Shown piece by piece: positions 35,111-47,601 of a DNA stretch of 64,000 nucleotides (its first letter is position 1; each line of letters begins with the position of its first letter). Origin of the DNA: Hydractinia symbiolongicarpus. Lineage: Eukaryota > Cnidaria > Hydrozoa > Anthoathecata > Hydractiniidae. Made by a program: the position numbers and the translations under genes. The DNA is taken from positions 10,527,001 to 10,591,000 of the forward strand of contig NC_079885.1 of assembly GCF_029227915.1 (NCBI RefSeq), read 5' to 3'. The notes beneath the pieces are model-generated. The model did no database searches. It worked only from the letters and a program-made list of their open reading frames with translations, and was not told the origin of the DNA.

Positions 35111-35861
35111 CATGAAATGCTGATCCAGGCTTTTTCAGGACATGCGCATCACAAGGCACAAGTCAATCATTTTTTCAAGCGATAGGATTTTTTACTTTTT
35201 ATTATAAAAGATTATTGATTGGTATCTTTTGCTGTAGAAAACGCTGTCGAAAGTAAAATGTCGAAAATAAAATTACTTTTGCACAACATGTCATAACTGT
35301 ATGATGTGCAAAAAATGTAAAAAAAAAACTTAAACGCTATAAAAAGTTGATCCAAGTTTTCTTCACCTCCGAAACCTCACTTAGAATCAGCTTTATTTTG
35401 GGCGATTTTGAGTCCCTACTTTCATACATTTTTATTTCTCCATTGGAGTCATTTGTTGCATTTGAAAAGGCTTATCTTACCAGCAAGCAAGCTAATTTTA
35501 ATCAAGAGCTGGACATTATAATGTAGCGCAACATACAGTACTACGCGCTTGGTTGGCATTAAAAAATTCAATCCCTTTTTTTAAAATTTCATGACCATCA
35601 TGGCTGCCAAAGATGTTTTTCAAAGAATAGGATAATAACTGCCGTAATTACAATGGTAGCCATTTAGGTGAAAGATAAAGAAAAAACACTGAAATAAATG
35701 GCACAATTTATGTTATACTAGGGTGCGTAAAAGCATAAACGTAACATATGTTATAAGTATAACCAGAAAATCTTTGACATAGGAAAAAACACTCATCTAT
35801 CACTCCATCTCTTCTTTAATTATCTGGCATGTTAAATAGGTCGAAAAAATAATGAAGAATC

Positions 35862-35987
35862 TTAAAAATAACTCTTTAATTCTCCTGTTTTTCTTACATC
35901 GCATGTCCAGCAGTGAAAACTTCCTCCTAGGACATTAGCATGCTCCATCTTTACTTTAATGCAGGTGAAACCAAGCGATTCAAACAT
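35862..35987 (-). pseudogene. GATM: Captured GATM terminal exon in Helitron
   Basis: Minus strand: acceptor TTTTACAG, then 41 codons from [16 protein letters not shown] to GELKSYF and stop TAA. The catalytic-Cys motif HCWTCD is intact. It differs from copy B exon 6 at five bases (two amino-acid changes, two silent, one stop-to-stop) and from copy A at nine, so it is closest to B. No other GATM exon lies on this strand nearby. Confidence 0.85.
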
Positions 35988-36536
35988 CTGTAAAAGAAGT
36001 AGTGCTGAATCATTCGCTTACTCATTTGCAATTTCTTTACACATTATGAATTTGGTACATTAACTGGTACATTTTCTGAATTTCGTGGGTTTTTGCAAAT
36101 TTATAATAATTTTATAATACATTCAGTATTTTAAACTTAAACACTGGTTTGGGTATTGAAACAAGGCAGTTATGTTGAATTCATTTCAGTAATGAATTTT
36201 TCTAAGAACAAACACTAAAATTTGCGTTCTAATTGGTGAAAAGTTTAGAACGAAGCATTTTGCCAATAAAAATTAAAAAATGTTTGGCTACTTCACGCCA
36301 AAGAAAATTTTTTGAAAGAAAATCAAAACAAACAAAACTACGCACACATAGATACAATTCGCCCGGCGAATTCACCGTCCAATTCGCTTGGTGGAAACCC
36401 ACCCCCTTTAGGTTTACCTATCCTTATGGGAAATAGATAAGTTGACTGCAATTTCAGCAGTCTTCTTTATTTTTCTAAGTAAAATCCCTTTGAAACTCAA
36501 CAACTCATGATCATTTTGCGACAATTACTAAAACAT

Positions 36537-36766
36537 AAAGATAAATAGAAATAAGTAGAAATAAGTAGAAATAAATAGAAATAAATAGAAATAAATAGAA
36601 ATAAATAGAAATAAATAGAAATAAATAGAAATAAATAGAAATAAATAGAAATAAATAGAAATAAATAGAAATAAATAGAAATAAATAGAAATAAATAGAG
36701 ATAAATAGAAATAAATAGAAATAAATAGACATAAATAGACATAAATAGAAATTAATAGAAATTAAT
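36537..36766. repeat. 10-bp minisatellite (ATAAATAGAA)n
   Basis: About 22 units, nearly perfect. The matching place in copies A-C (3640-3670 in A) holds only a short degenerate version. Produces spurious IYFYLFLF ORFs on the minus strand. Confidence 0.92.
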
Positions 36767-37667
36767 AGAAATTAAAAGTAAAGAGAAGTAAAGAGAAGTA
36801 AAAAGAAGAAAAGAGAAGTAAAGTGAAATAAAGAGAAATATGAAGGAAGTATTTATTTGCATAATTCCAAAAATAAAATCATTTCTGGAAGTACTGTTGA
36901 AAGTTCGGATTGCTCCCTTCCCAGTGGACTTACGTGTTTTGAGCAAACAAGAGATATGCTTGAAGGTGGTTTAAAATAATTCGAAATTAAAGAGATTAAT
37001 TTAGAAAAAAAAGCTCACGAGGCCACTTTTTGTTAGGAAGTGATGGTTTGAGGTTTGAAGGTTTCCTCTTCTCTTCTAAATAATTTGTATCTATAGGGAT
37101 ATTTATTTGCTGTATGTTTTAAAATGTTAAGATGAATATACTTTTGAATATACATCACACTTTTTAGCCATGTAGAAATCTTATACAAACTAATTTAAAG
37201 ATTTTACCTAAAAACGTAGATTTGGAGGCAGTATCTTGCTGAAACCAGCTGGCTAGGTATAGCTATTCTTATTTATTCCTATTGTTTTTTTTTTAATTTT
37301 TTATTCATTTTGTTATGTTATTATTCGGGCCACATAGTTCAACTGTATATACTAAGCGCTGAAAATGCTGTCACGTTTTAAACATTCACGGAAAATGATT
37401 TCGCAAAATAAATAAAATTGGCTAACTGATTGTAAACTGTAATTTTTTTTTTAGGTAAATTTGTTAGAAAAAACAAAAACATGTTACACTCCAAATACTA
37501 TTCACACGCTTTAATCGATTTTCGACATACTGTATACCTGTTTGAAATTGCTCCACCTTGATGTGCTACCCAGTTTACGGCTTTATGAAGCGTTTTATTG
37601 CTAAACGCACATTGTGGCGTTAAACACTGGGTCACGCAGTTATTTGTGGTTTGATCCAGCGTTAATA
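36767..37667 (+). repeat. Inverted, diverged copy of GATM intron 5 Helitron tail
   Basis: Matches the reverse complement of about 2500-3600 in copy A, including the gctagctagg and gttaaacactggg stretches. No gene. Confidence 0.6.
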
Positions 37668-38500
37668 ATAGACGAAACCCTCTAAAAATTCTTGCTAGCC
37701 TTACAGGGTTCATATATTTGCTCGTTGCCGTTAGAAAATTTTTTAAATCAATGTGATCATGCTCATCTGAGGGTTGGCGAAAGCTCGCTTGCAAAAAAAT
37801 AAAATATATGAATAGTGGAATTTTCATTTTATTTAACATCAATCCTTTAGATAGCTTCAGCAGACAATTCCCCATCTTCTTGTTTTTTCTTTGGCTCTTT
37901 AGGATTTTGTTTATATACCTGGACAACCTTGCATGATTGAGCGTATGTCCTAGCAGCATCGCGCGTGCAAAAGTGCAGTAGACAAGACCCCTCAGTATGC
38001 CATTAAATCCTTAACGAATGGGTCTTGTTAAAAATCTTGCTTCAGGGCATCCACACTGTCGAGTTGAACAAAATTGTTCACATTCATTTTGAGTAGAGCT
38101 TATCGACGGATGCCTCTTTAGAACTCATTGCTTCTACAGGAGTATCGACTACATCAAAGACTTGTGCGGGTTCACTCATGTTTATTGTAACCTTTCAGTA
38201 TTTAATAAAGCACCATAAATATCTATTGGTGCTAGAAATCATCAGAGAATTCTTTCAACACAAATTTTATATATGGAGATACTTCTTACTGATCAAACTA
38301 ACTTATATATACAATTATATACAAAATTATTACAATAAGTTAATAAAGGGTTTTCATGTCTAGTGAGGTCTTCTTAACAAATGAGTGATTAAGGGTTTCC
38401 GCGCAGCGTGTTCTCCTCCGCCTTGCTGCCGAAAATGTATAGCAACTTTCGACGCGTCTCTTGGCGTACATTGTGTGTTGCCGAAGCAACAATGTCACAA
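37668..38500 (-). repeat. Third copy of the 12293-type repeat block
   Basis: Close match to 12293-13130 and 55801-56640, ending at acaatgtcacaaaac, the same point where the two HNH fragments stop being similar. This suggests a common breakpoint or element end. Contains the 153-residue minus-strand ORF 37498-37959, which crosses the junction and is not credible as a gene. Confidence 0.6.
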
Positions 38501-38510
38501 AACACATTGT

Positions 38511-38747
38511 GACACAAAGGTCACGGGTAATTAATTTTTATTATTCCCTTAAGCACGTGTCCATTGTCTACTGTTATATGAAAAAGATATTGGTTTTATT
38601 TATTCTTGCTTGAATGGAATTAACAACAAAACGTTTTAAGGAAAAGAAAAATGAATTTTATGGTTAATTTCGTTCACTATTTCGCTGTTTTTTTATTCGG
38701 TATCTATAGTGGATTTTTCCACGGGACTAAATACTAGTCTCTTTAAT
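38511..38747 (+). mobile_element. 3' part of a small Helitron
   Basis: Matches 17751-17987 and ends in the ggatttttcc hairpin and CTAG (38744-38747). The 5' part is missing. Confidence 0.7.
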
Positions 38748-40162
38748 AATAGCCTTATTTTGTCTGTCTGTCCGCGAAAGAGGCGTCCCGTAACGGAAAC
38801 ACGAAATTTTTAATATGCGCATGAATATCAAATGCGATATATTTTTACCGACTTTGTTTTGACCGCTCGCGCATGGAATACCATTCACAACGCCTGATTC
38901 TTTAAAAAAAAACAAAATTTTCGCGACCAGAAAGAATCCAAGATCTTCGCGGAACGAAGGCCATTTTGATAATGGTCGTGTTTGTGGTCAGTGTGTGAGG
39001 TTTGTAGGCCTGTTTGACTTTTTTATCTTCTAAAAGCCTTATATATTTGTAATATTTGTTTTCTGTTTGTTTTCAATGTTAGGATAAATATATTGTCACG
39101 TTTTTTAGCCACGTACAGATCTTAAACGCACGAGTTTTAGGATGTTTGGCTAGGAACGAAGATTAGCTAGCTATAGCTACTAGCTAGCTAGAGCCTCACT
39201 TATTGCTATTCTGTTTGGTATAAGAGCTTTTTATCCTAGCCAACATTTATTTTTATGTTGAGGCTGTGGCTATTTAGCTAGCTCCTTAAAAAGTGAAAGT
39301 ATAAAAATGCAGTTTGGCTACAACAATATTCTTAAGCAATATATAATTTTTATGCTAAATGCAGTTAGCTAGCTAGGTATAGCTACATATTTTATTATTT
39401 TTCTGCAAACTTTTTCTGCAAATGAAATGGCTGAGCGATTGTTTTGGCTGGACGAGTAACGACAGGCTGTTCCCTGTGTTTTTATTTAAACCGAAGTTGC
39501 AATGAACATTTTTGGAAAAGGGTAATACGCCTTATGCGCCTGTTCAACTGTGTTTAACTGTACTAAGCGGTTAGCCCAGTGTTAAAAACAGACTGTTTTT
39601 TGTAAAAGGCTGTTACGCCTATGGGCATGTGCAACACCGTTTACCTGTATATACTAAGGTCAGCCCACCACTGTGACAATTAATTTTTAAACTTTCTTGG
39701 GAATCACGCCTGGACTAACCGCTCAGCCCTGTGTCTGCGAGAAAGTTTTTTTCAAAAGGGTATTATTACTATACGCTGTACAACACGGTTTAACTGTACT
39801 AAGCGCTCAGCCCAGTGTCACGATTAAATTTTCAACTTTTAAAAAGACTTTTCCACAAAATAAAATAATATTGACCGATTGTTTTTGCTATGATGGAGTA
39901 ACAACACTTTGTAAACTCTGTTTTTATATCAGTTATCGTTGTGGGAAAGTTATTTTTTGAAAAATATGTTACAGTCGCACACTATAATGTTGTATGCGCT
40001 TCAAATGATTAACGACATACTGTATACCTGTACTAAAGCGCTCCACCTGATCGTGTGGGACAGTTTACAGCTCTTATTAAGCGCTCCACAGAGTGTTCAA
40101 TGCCGGATCACACCTTTACTTGTGGCTTAACCCGGCGTTTCGACGCCGGGTTTCCCGGCTAG
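38748..40162 (+). mobile_element. 1.4-kb non-autonomous Helitron
   Basis: Starts TCTCTTTAATAATAGCC. Ends with the hairpin CCCGGCGTTTCGACGCCGGG, then tttcccgg and CTAG (40159-40162) followed by T. The same 3' end lies in intron 5 of GATM in reverse. The last 700 bp carry diverged internal repeats containing ctgtactaagcgctcagccc-like motifs. It sits exactly where the copy B side has the 179-bp unit 17988-18166. Confidence 0.75.
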
Positions 40163-40334
40163 TCTTTATAATAATAGCCGTATTCCGTCTGTCTGTCTCT
40201 GCGCGGACCCCCCGCTGAGTTAGAAAATGATGTTACGGAAAATATCAAAGGCGATATATTTTTATCCACTTTGTTGCGACGGGTAAATAAAAAGGACGGG
40301 AGAACCCGTGGATTTTTCCACGGGCAACGACTAG
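40163..40334 (+). mobile_element. 172-bp mini-Helitron
   Basis: Almost identical to 18167-18338. Starts TCTTTATAATAATAGCC, ends cacgggcaacgactag. Confidence 0.8.
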
Positions 40335-42353
40335 TATAATAATAATAGAATAAATGCGCTCAAAAATATTGAAATATGTAACAAGAACATAAAAACACTC
40401 AAAAATATTGCCGAGATTTTTCTCGGCACTGTGCGATAACTAGTAGTTTTCGAAAATTTACGTTTGAAGATATACAGGTTAATGGACCTGGAAATAATGT
40501 AACAATGATAATGGTTTTTTTCTGAACATTAATATTTTAACCAGAGCTTCTCCTCACAACTTGATAATATTTGAGATTGCATATAAGATTACATATAAGC
40601 TATTTTGATGGATCATGGTGTGTGGTACACATAAGTACAAAAGTATAAAAATATAATATCTCGTTCCTTAACAAATAATACCTAGTGGGAAGTGACAGGG
40701 TAATGAGAAGTGCGTAAGATTTGTTCAAGTTAACTTAAAAACGCAAACTAAGTTTTTTTAATAATTAGCTAAAAAAAAGGAGGATAAGAGCAGGAAAAGA
40801 GGAAAAGCAATATTTGTTTATCAAGAAGACGTCTAAACGTTGGATTTGTTCTAAAGAGCAGAACTTCCAGGCATTCCGTCATCCAATTCAGTTTAATTTG
40901 AAAATGCACTACACTTAAAATGTCAAAATAGTGCTATAAAGCGAGGACGACACGATTTTTTTTCATGCGCATGCAAAGGGACTTGTTTCATTTCATGCTC
41001 CTGAACATGTTGCGCATGTAGCTACCACAAAAACTAACAAACCTTTTTTACAAACGAAACAAGGAAAGATAGAATCACGTAACGGCTTTGTCGACCGAGA
41101 AGATGTATCTGAAACGTGATAGCGGGCTCTTTGTGCGAAAACGTACCATCTAAAAGTTGGTTGCCATTAAGAATACGATAGCCCCTTAGAATTGAAATTA
41201 TCAAATTTTTTTTATTTTTTTTTACGGATGTAACTTCTATGCTAAGTTTCTAGTAAGTTTAAGAAAAATTATTCTATAAAAATGTTATTTTGGTGGGATA
41301 AAACAGAAAAAATTTCTTTATAACATTATCTTGCCCCGAATATGAGTCACGAATTTTATTTTTTTTAAACACACACACTCTGTATGAAAATTAAAGACTT
41401 TAAGTCAAAGACTTTTAGTCAAAGTATGCTTCATTTTTATACTAAGCATGCTTTATTCTAGTGTGACCCCCCCCCCTAAAGTATAATGTTATACTTTCTT
41501 TTTATATACTGTTCTTTTTAATATTTATTTTTTTATTGCCATCGTTTTTATTTGTACGTTTAGAAGCCATGTTTCACATTTATCAATACAAATTTTTAAC
41601 TTACTTGTTTGTTTGAAAAAATTTTTCTCCGTTCCAGTTCTTTTTTTCACAAATTTATTTTCTTATATACTCGTAGAGAATTTATCAATGTTTTATAATA
41701 TATAAAAATGTTTTTAAAAGGGGACATGTTAAGGAGATACTTTGAATATACTGAACATGTGTCAAAAGGGTCTACCATATCTTTAAATATCTTCGTAATA
41801 TACCAAACAATTTTGCTACCAATATACGGCAAGAGTTTACGGTTTATATTATAAATGAGCGTAACTATTTTTAGCCACATGCTGAATGTAAACATTTTAA
41901 ATGTGGGTGATTTTAATTGATTAATAGAAAATATGTGTCAAAAATGTGTTGTAACAACCTGCAGAGAATGGCAACACAATAAAACGTTTAAAAAAAATGT
42001 TGCTAGCACAAAATTTGTTTATGCAACAAAATTTGTTCCTGCAGCAAAATAGAATGGATCTGTGTTGCAGCAACAATTTTTTTGTACCTAAGAAATTGTT
42101 GCTTATGGGCCACAACGGGTCTTTTACATGCGAGTGCAATGTATCATGTTGCATTTCATACACAGGAAAAGAATACCGCGTAACGCCCTAGCTTAAGAAA
42201 CGATATGAGTTACAATTAATTGGCATATTTTTTATTAAAGCCACAAAGTTGCTAAAAAGACTTATGCTTGCCATTTTTAATGCTTTTTTATAGCAACAAG
42301 CGACTTTCCTTGAATTTTTCACAAGTTAATGACTTTTTAGTTAATTATTTCAG
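40335..42353. other. Upstream flank and presumed intron 1 of GATM copy C
   Basis: Matches 18339-18639 plus 23034-24730 with the DNA transposon absent; TACAAAAGTA occurs once at 40636-40645. No exon 1 recognised. Confidence 0.6.
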
Positions 42354-45300
42354 ACTTCATCGTTTCGTCAATATTCAACTCCAGTGGTAAACTCTCACAA
42401 TGACTGGGATCCTCTAGAAGAAGTTATTGTTGGTAGGGCAGACAATGCATGTATACCAGTACTTACACCAGAAGTAAAAGCTTGCACAGGTGAAACACAG
42501 TGGGACTACTTAAGAAAGCATGGCGGGCAAAAATACCCTCAGGAGTTAATCAATAAGATGAACGCGGAAGTCGAAATACTTTGTGATATTTTGCGCCAGG
42601 AGGGCGTTATTGTCAGACGCCCCGATATCGTCGATCATCAAAAAGTAAGAACCGTCATCGTTGCTTACATTGTCAGTCGCAGATTGTTTTTGTTTGTTTT
42701 GTTGTTGTTGTGTCAGGGTATCATGTACTGTCGTGTATTATTCTTTATAGGTATCTATCGTTGCCTGTTGTTTCTTTGTGTTTTTGTTTGTTGTCTGTTT
42801 GTATCGTCTGTTAATGTTCATTTTTTTCTATGGAAATCTGAAGTTATCAGTTTATTTAGTTTGTTGTTACCGTTGTTATCTGTCTCTTGTTTCTGTTGTC
42901 GTGTTTCTGTTTAGATCATCTGTTGTCGTATATGTTTAAGTCTTCCGTAATTTTTTGTTTCTATCGTCGATCGCTGTCTGTTTTTATGTGTAAATCTTTT
43001 TTCTGTTGTTTTTTGTTGCTGTCTGCTGTTGCTTCCTATGATTTTCTTTGGCAATGTGGATGTATGACAATTATAAATGCATGTTGCAGTTTATTCACCT
43101 CCATTGGCACCTGCTTTTGCCAGATGTTATATGCTGTTGTCGTCGCAGAGAAATACATAACAGATTGTTGTGCATTTTTAGGAATTTAGTACACCAGATT
43201 TTACTTCAATTGGATTGGAAGCAGCAATGCCTCGTGACTTTCTTTTAGCCGTCGGAAATGAATTAATTGAATCACCTATGGCATGGAAAAACCGTTTCTT
43301 TGAATATCGTGCATACCGAACATTAATAAAGGAATATTTTTCGAGAGGTGCTAAATGGACAGCGGCACCAAAAGCTACTATGTCAGACAAGCTGTATGAT
43401 CCAGTAAATATAATGATTTATTTCTTTAATTTTCGATAGATTTTGTTTGCTTAATCACCTTAATACATGACACCATAATACATCCATAAATTTTGCAATA
43501 TTAGGAATATCAAATAAAATCTACGAAGGACAGACACGAATTAGCAGCTCAGGGTAGATTTGTGACAACTGAATACGAGCCATGCTTCGATGCCGCTGAT
43601 TTTATGAGAGTTGGAAAAGACATTTTCGTGCAAAGAAGCCAGATATGGAAATTATTTAAGTTTAATTTTAGTCTTGAAAGGGAGCCATTAAAGTACCGGT
43701 CTAATGAAACGGTACGGAAATCATAGTTGTCTTGTCAATAGAACCGCCTTAACAAGGTACAAAAATGTTTTACAAACCATTTTGTATTAATACTTTGAAT
43801 TTAGTTAGATTTGCTGATACCAACTATTAACGATTCCTTGTGAAACAAAAAGGATCAGGGATTCAGTAGAATGAAAATATTATGTTGCAAACGAAAACAT
43901 GCTAAAGCAAAAACTGAAATGTGGACTGCGATTCCACATATTTTGTTGTCATAGAAATTTTTAACTCCCTCAAATTATGACTCGCCAGTCACTGTAAACT
44001 GTATAAATTAACTCGCCGGTTATAATTTGCTAATGAATATTAAATGTTCCGCTATTTTAAATTAGCAATTAGCAATTAGGAAAGGCCCCTTGGATCCACT
44101 TAGCAAGCAATGACTTCCTTAGTGGATTGTGGCTTCAATTTATAAACTAAAAATGCCAGTCAGAATAAACAACAACAATTTTCTCCGGATTAATACAAAC
44201 CTTATTTTAGATGAGCACTATTTTGAAATGTTAAGCTGTTTAGATTCTTTCTTAAAACGCCCCAAATGTGTTTATTTTTTGGTATAGAATTTTTTTACGT
44301 GAAATTCTCAATATCTCATCCCTTTTTGCGATTGTGAGGAATAATTAAGTTTTTCCTCTGGTAATTCCTTATGACTTGGATAGGAATTTTTTTTAAAAAA
44401 ACGGAATAAAAATACAGTTATTTCTTGTGAAATCTATCAATTATATAAAATCTTTATAACATGAAAAATCGAGCAAGATTCGTGATTGATAATTTGCCGT
44501 CCAAAATTTCTTTAACACGACTCAATATTGCTATACAAACAGAAAGACCGACAAAATAGATAATAAGAACAGATTAAAAAGTTGTTTTATTGGATTTGCT
44601 TACTCTTCCAGCTTTTTTTAATCCCAATTATCCAGACTGTTATTCAAATCATTAGTTGGAGAAGGTGTTCACAAACTGATAATGGGTAAATTTCCATTTT
44701 TGAGGCCTGAAATATAGGCGCGTCACTTGGCTGGTGCGGTGCAGCCGGTAAACTGCAAACATTTTACTTTGTCGACCAGCCCGTCTAGTAACCAAGATCA
44801 AAGGTGCGCTAGCTGTGCTTTCTACAATATCCTCATTTTGGAGGAACGCGCTCTACGACTCGGAAAAAAAGGCCTGAAAAATCAGCAGCAAAAATAGCAC
44901 CATTTAAGATTTAGGACCTAACCAAGTGAGATCAGAAGTACTAAAGCTCTGAACATTTAGAAGTGAGTGTGAGCTTTACCTCGTTTGCAGTGCGGTTACT
45001 TACATAGAAGCGGCTTTTCAATTGCTTCTGGTCATACGCGTCATTTTATTTCTTTTATTACATGTTTGTTTCAGGTGACAAATATGATGGGTATTGAATG
45101 GATGAGACGCCATCTTGGTGAAAAGTATAACCTTCATGTTTTGTCCTTCTCGCCTCCAGGTAGCATGCATATTGACGCAACAATTAACACAGTTAGAGAA
45201 GGCTTAGTGATCGTTAACCCTGACAGGCCATGCAATGAGCTAGATATCTTTCAAAAAGCAGGCTGGAAAATAGTGGAAGCACCTAGACCTGCTAAACCTG

Positions 45301-47601
45301 ACTCGCATATTTTGCGGATAAGTAGCCCTTGGATAAGTATAAATGTGTTATTGTTGGATGACAAAAGAGTAATCGTGGAGAGTTCGGAAGTACCAACACA
45401 AAAAGTATGTTTTCTACCTTTAATAATTAGTCGTAAGCCAGTGGAAATTCTCAGAAATTAACCTGCCATTACTTTCCGTTAGCATCTTTGGGTATCATAA
45501 TATAGACAGTAGTCGTGATTCGTGAAAGAATTCACGGGGTCGCCTGCCAGTAAATTATACACTCTGAAAGGAAACCAGAATAAAACTGCGCCCAATCATT
45601 TTGCACAAAATATGGCTTTTATTACAAAGACTAGCTGGGGGACCCGCGCCAAAACGCCGGGTTAAGCCACAAGTAACTGTGTGAGCCAGTGTTTAGCGCC
45701 ACATGAGCGATTTAGAATAACGCACTTTATAAAGCCGTAAACTGTGCAGCACATCCCGATGGAGCACTTCAGAACAGGTATGCAGTATGGCGAAAATCGA
45801 GTGAAATGTGTGAATAGTGTTTAGGCTGTAACATATTTTTCGAAAAATAATTTTGTCACAACTTTAGCTAAAAAAAGAAAATCACAGTTTACAAACAGTT
45901 AGCCAATATTATTTATTTTGCGTTTCCTTGAATGTTCAAAACTTAATCTTGACAGCGGGCTGAGCTCTTAGTATATACAGTTCAACCGTGTGACCAATCC
46001 ATAAAAGCGTAGTACCCTTTTTTAGAAAAACTTTATCACAGCTTCAGTTTAAATTAAATTATAGGAAACAGTCTGTTTTTTAACAGCAGGTGAATGGCTT
46101 AGTACAGGTAAACCGTGTTCCACATGCATAGCTATGGGTGTAACACCCTTTTTCCAAAAAAAACTTTATCACAACTTCAGTTTAAATAAAAACACAGGAA
46201 ACGGCCGTCGTTACTCGTCCACCTAAAAAAATTTATTTTCTAGAATAATTTCTCATGTCAGTAATAAAAGGTGCAGCCACCTAACTGCATTAAGCGTAAG
46301 GATTACTAATTAAGAAATTTGTTTTGTCAAACTTCATTTTACTGCTTTCACTTTTTAGCCAGATGCAGCTAATAAAGAGCTAGCTAGATAGCCACAACTC
46401 CAACATAAAAATATACAATAATATAATAAACTGAATAAAAAAGTTAAAACGATAGGAATAAATAAGAATAGCTATACCTTGCTAACTGGCTTCAGCAGTA
46501 CACTGCTTCGAGATCTACGTTTGTAGCTAAAATCATAAAACTGATTGGTTTAAGGTTTTACATGGTTAGAGAGCATGATGATATATTCATCTTAACATAT
46601 AAAAACGCACAGACAATAAATATTCCTATAGATACAAAATATAGAGAAGAGGAGATCCGCAAACCTCATACCATAAATTTTCAATCAAAATGGCCCTCGT
46701 GAGCCTAATTAATTAGCTTAATCAGGCATATCTCTTGTTTCTTCATAAACGCGTGCTCTAAGTCCAGTTGGAAGATAGCTATCCGAACTTTCAAATGTAT
46801 TGCAAATAAGTACTTCCCCTATATTTCTATTTTTATTTATATTTATTTCTATTTTCATTTATAATTTAGTAATTGCCGGAAATAATCACGAGTTGTTCAA
46901 TATTTTTGTTTCAAGGTTATTTACTTAGGAAAATAAAGAAGACTGCTGAAATTGCAGTCAACTTATCTCTTTCATATAGGGATGGGTAAACCTAAAGGGA
47001 GGGGGGTTTCCACGAAGCGAATTAAACGGTGACATCCCCGGCGAATTGTATCTGTGTGTGCATAGTTTTGTTTGTTATGATTTTGCTTCAAAAAAATTGC
47101 TTTGGCGTGAAGTTTCTAAACAGTTTCTAATCGTTAGTGGCGAAATATTTCCCTCTAAACTTTTAACCAATTAAAACGCAATATTCAGTGTTTATTCTAA
47201 AAAAAAATAATTATTGAAAAGAAATTAACTTTAGTGTTTACATTCAGTATTTTAAATTCATCTCATGCTTTTTTTTCTCGTGGAAATCAAAAAGATGTTT
47301 CGCTTTGTACAAAATTTAAAATTCGAATTTTGCGAGAATTAATGTTCGCCAACACCGAGTTGCGCAAAAACCTACGATTTTCAGAAAATTGTTTCCATTA
47401 AGATACCAATTGTATAATGATGTAAAGAAAATGCAAATGAGTAAGCCGATGATTTAGTACTACTTCTCTTTACAGATGTTTGAATCACTTGGTTTTACCT
47501 GCATTAAAGTAAATATGGAGCATGCTAATGTGCTAGGAGGAAGTTTTCACTGCTGGACATGTGATGTAAGAAGAACAGGAAAATTGAAGAGTTATTTTTA
47601 G
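42354..47601 (+). CDS. GATM: AGAT copy C, exons 2-6, splice-defective
   Basis: Exons: 42354-42644, 43182-43403, 43505-43642, 45075-45404 and 47476-47601, all phase 0, together about 368 codons. All open frames are intact, with [45 protein letters not shown] and HCWTCD in order. The exon 4 donor is AT (43643-43644) as in copy A, so exon 4 to exon 5 splicing should fail. Skipping exon 4 (138 nt) would keep the frame but remove the catalytic-Asp motif. Exon 3 carries DKL rather than DEL. The start codon and the mitochondrial signal would be in an unseen exon 1. Either a recent pseudogene or a gene with altered splicing. Confidence 0.87.
43643..43644 (+). other. Mutated 5' splice site after GATM exon 4 (copy C)
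   Basis: GCCAG|ATATGG, identical to copy A and different from GCCAG|GTATGG in copy B. Confidence 0.8.

Larger units (their letters stand above)
33455..37667 (+). mobile_element. Helitron carrying Rep remnants and an inverted GATM exon 6
   Basis: Starts TCTCTTTGATAATAAATG directly after CTAG, like the small Helitrons nearby. Rep N-terminal fragments span 34010-35110. The GATM exon 6 copy is at 35862-35987 on the minus strand. Next comes a 10-bp minisatellite (36537-36766) and sequence matching the reverse of GATM intron 5 and flank (2500-5780). The 3' end is cut at about 37667 just inside the expected hairpin (ccagcgtt), so the CTAG terminus is lost. More diverged from A, B and C than these are from one another. 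Confidence 0.6.

Noticed and set aside
36497-36742. Hydrophobic IYFYLFLF ORFs, minus strand
   Set aside because: Translation of a 10-bp AT-rich minisatellite.
37498-37959. 153-residue minus-strand ORF
   Set aside because: It crosses the junction between a truncated Helitron and a repeat block; the shared part is short and shows no coding constraint between copies.
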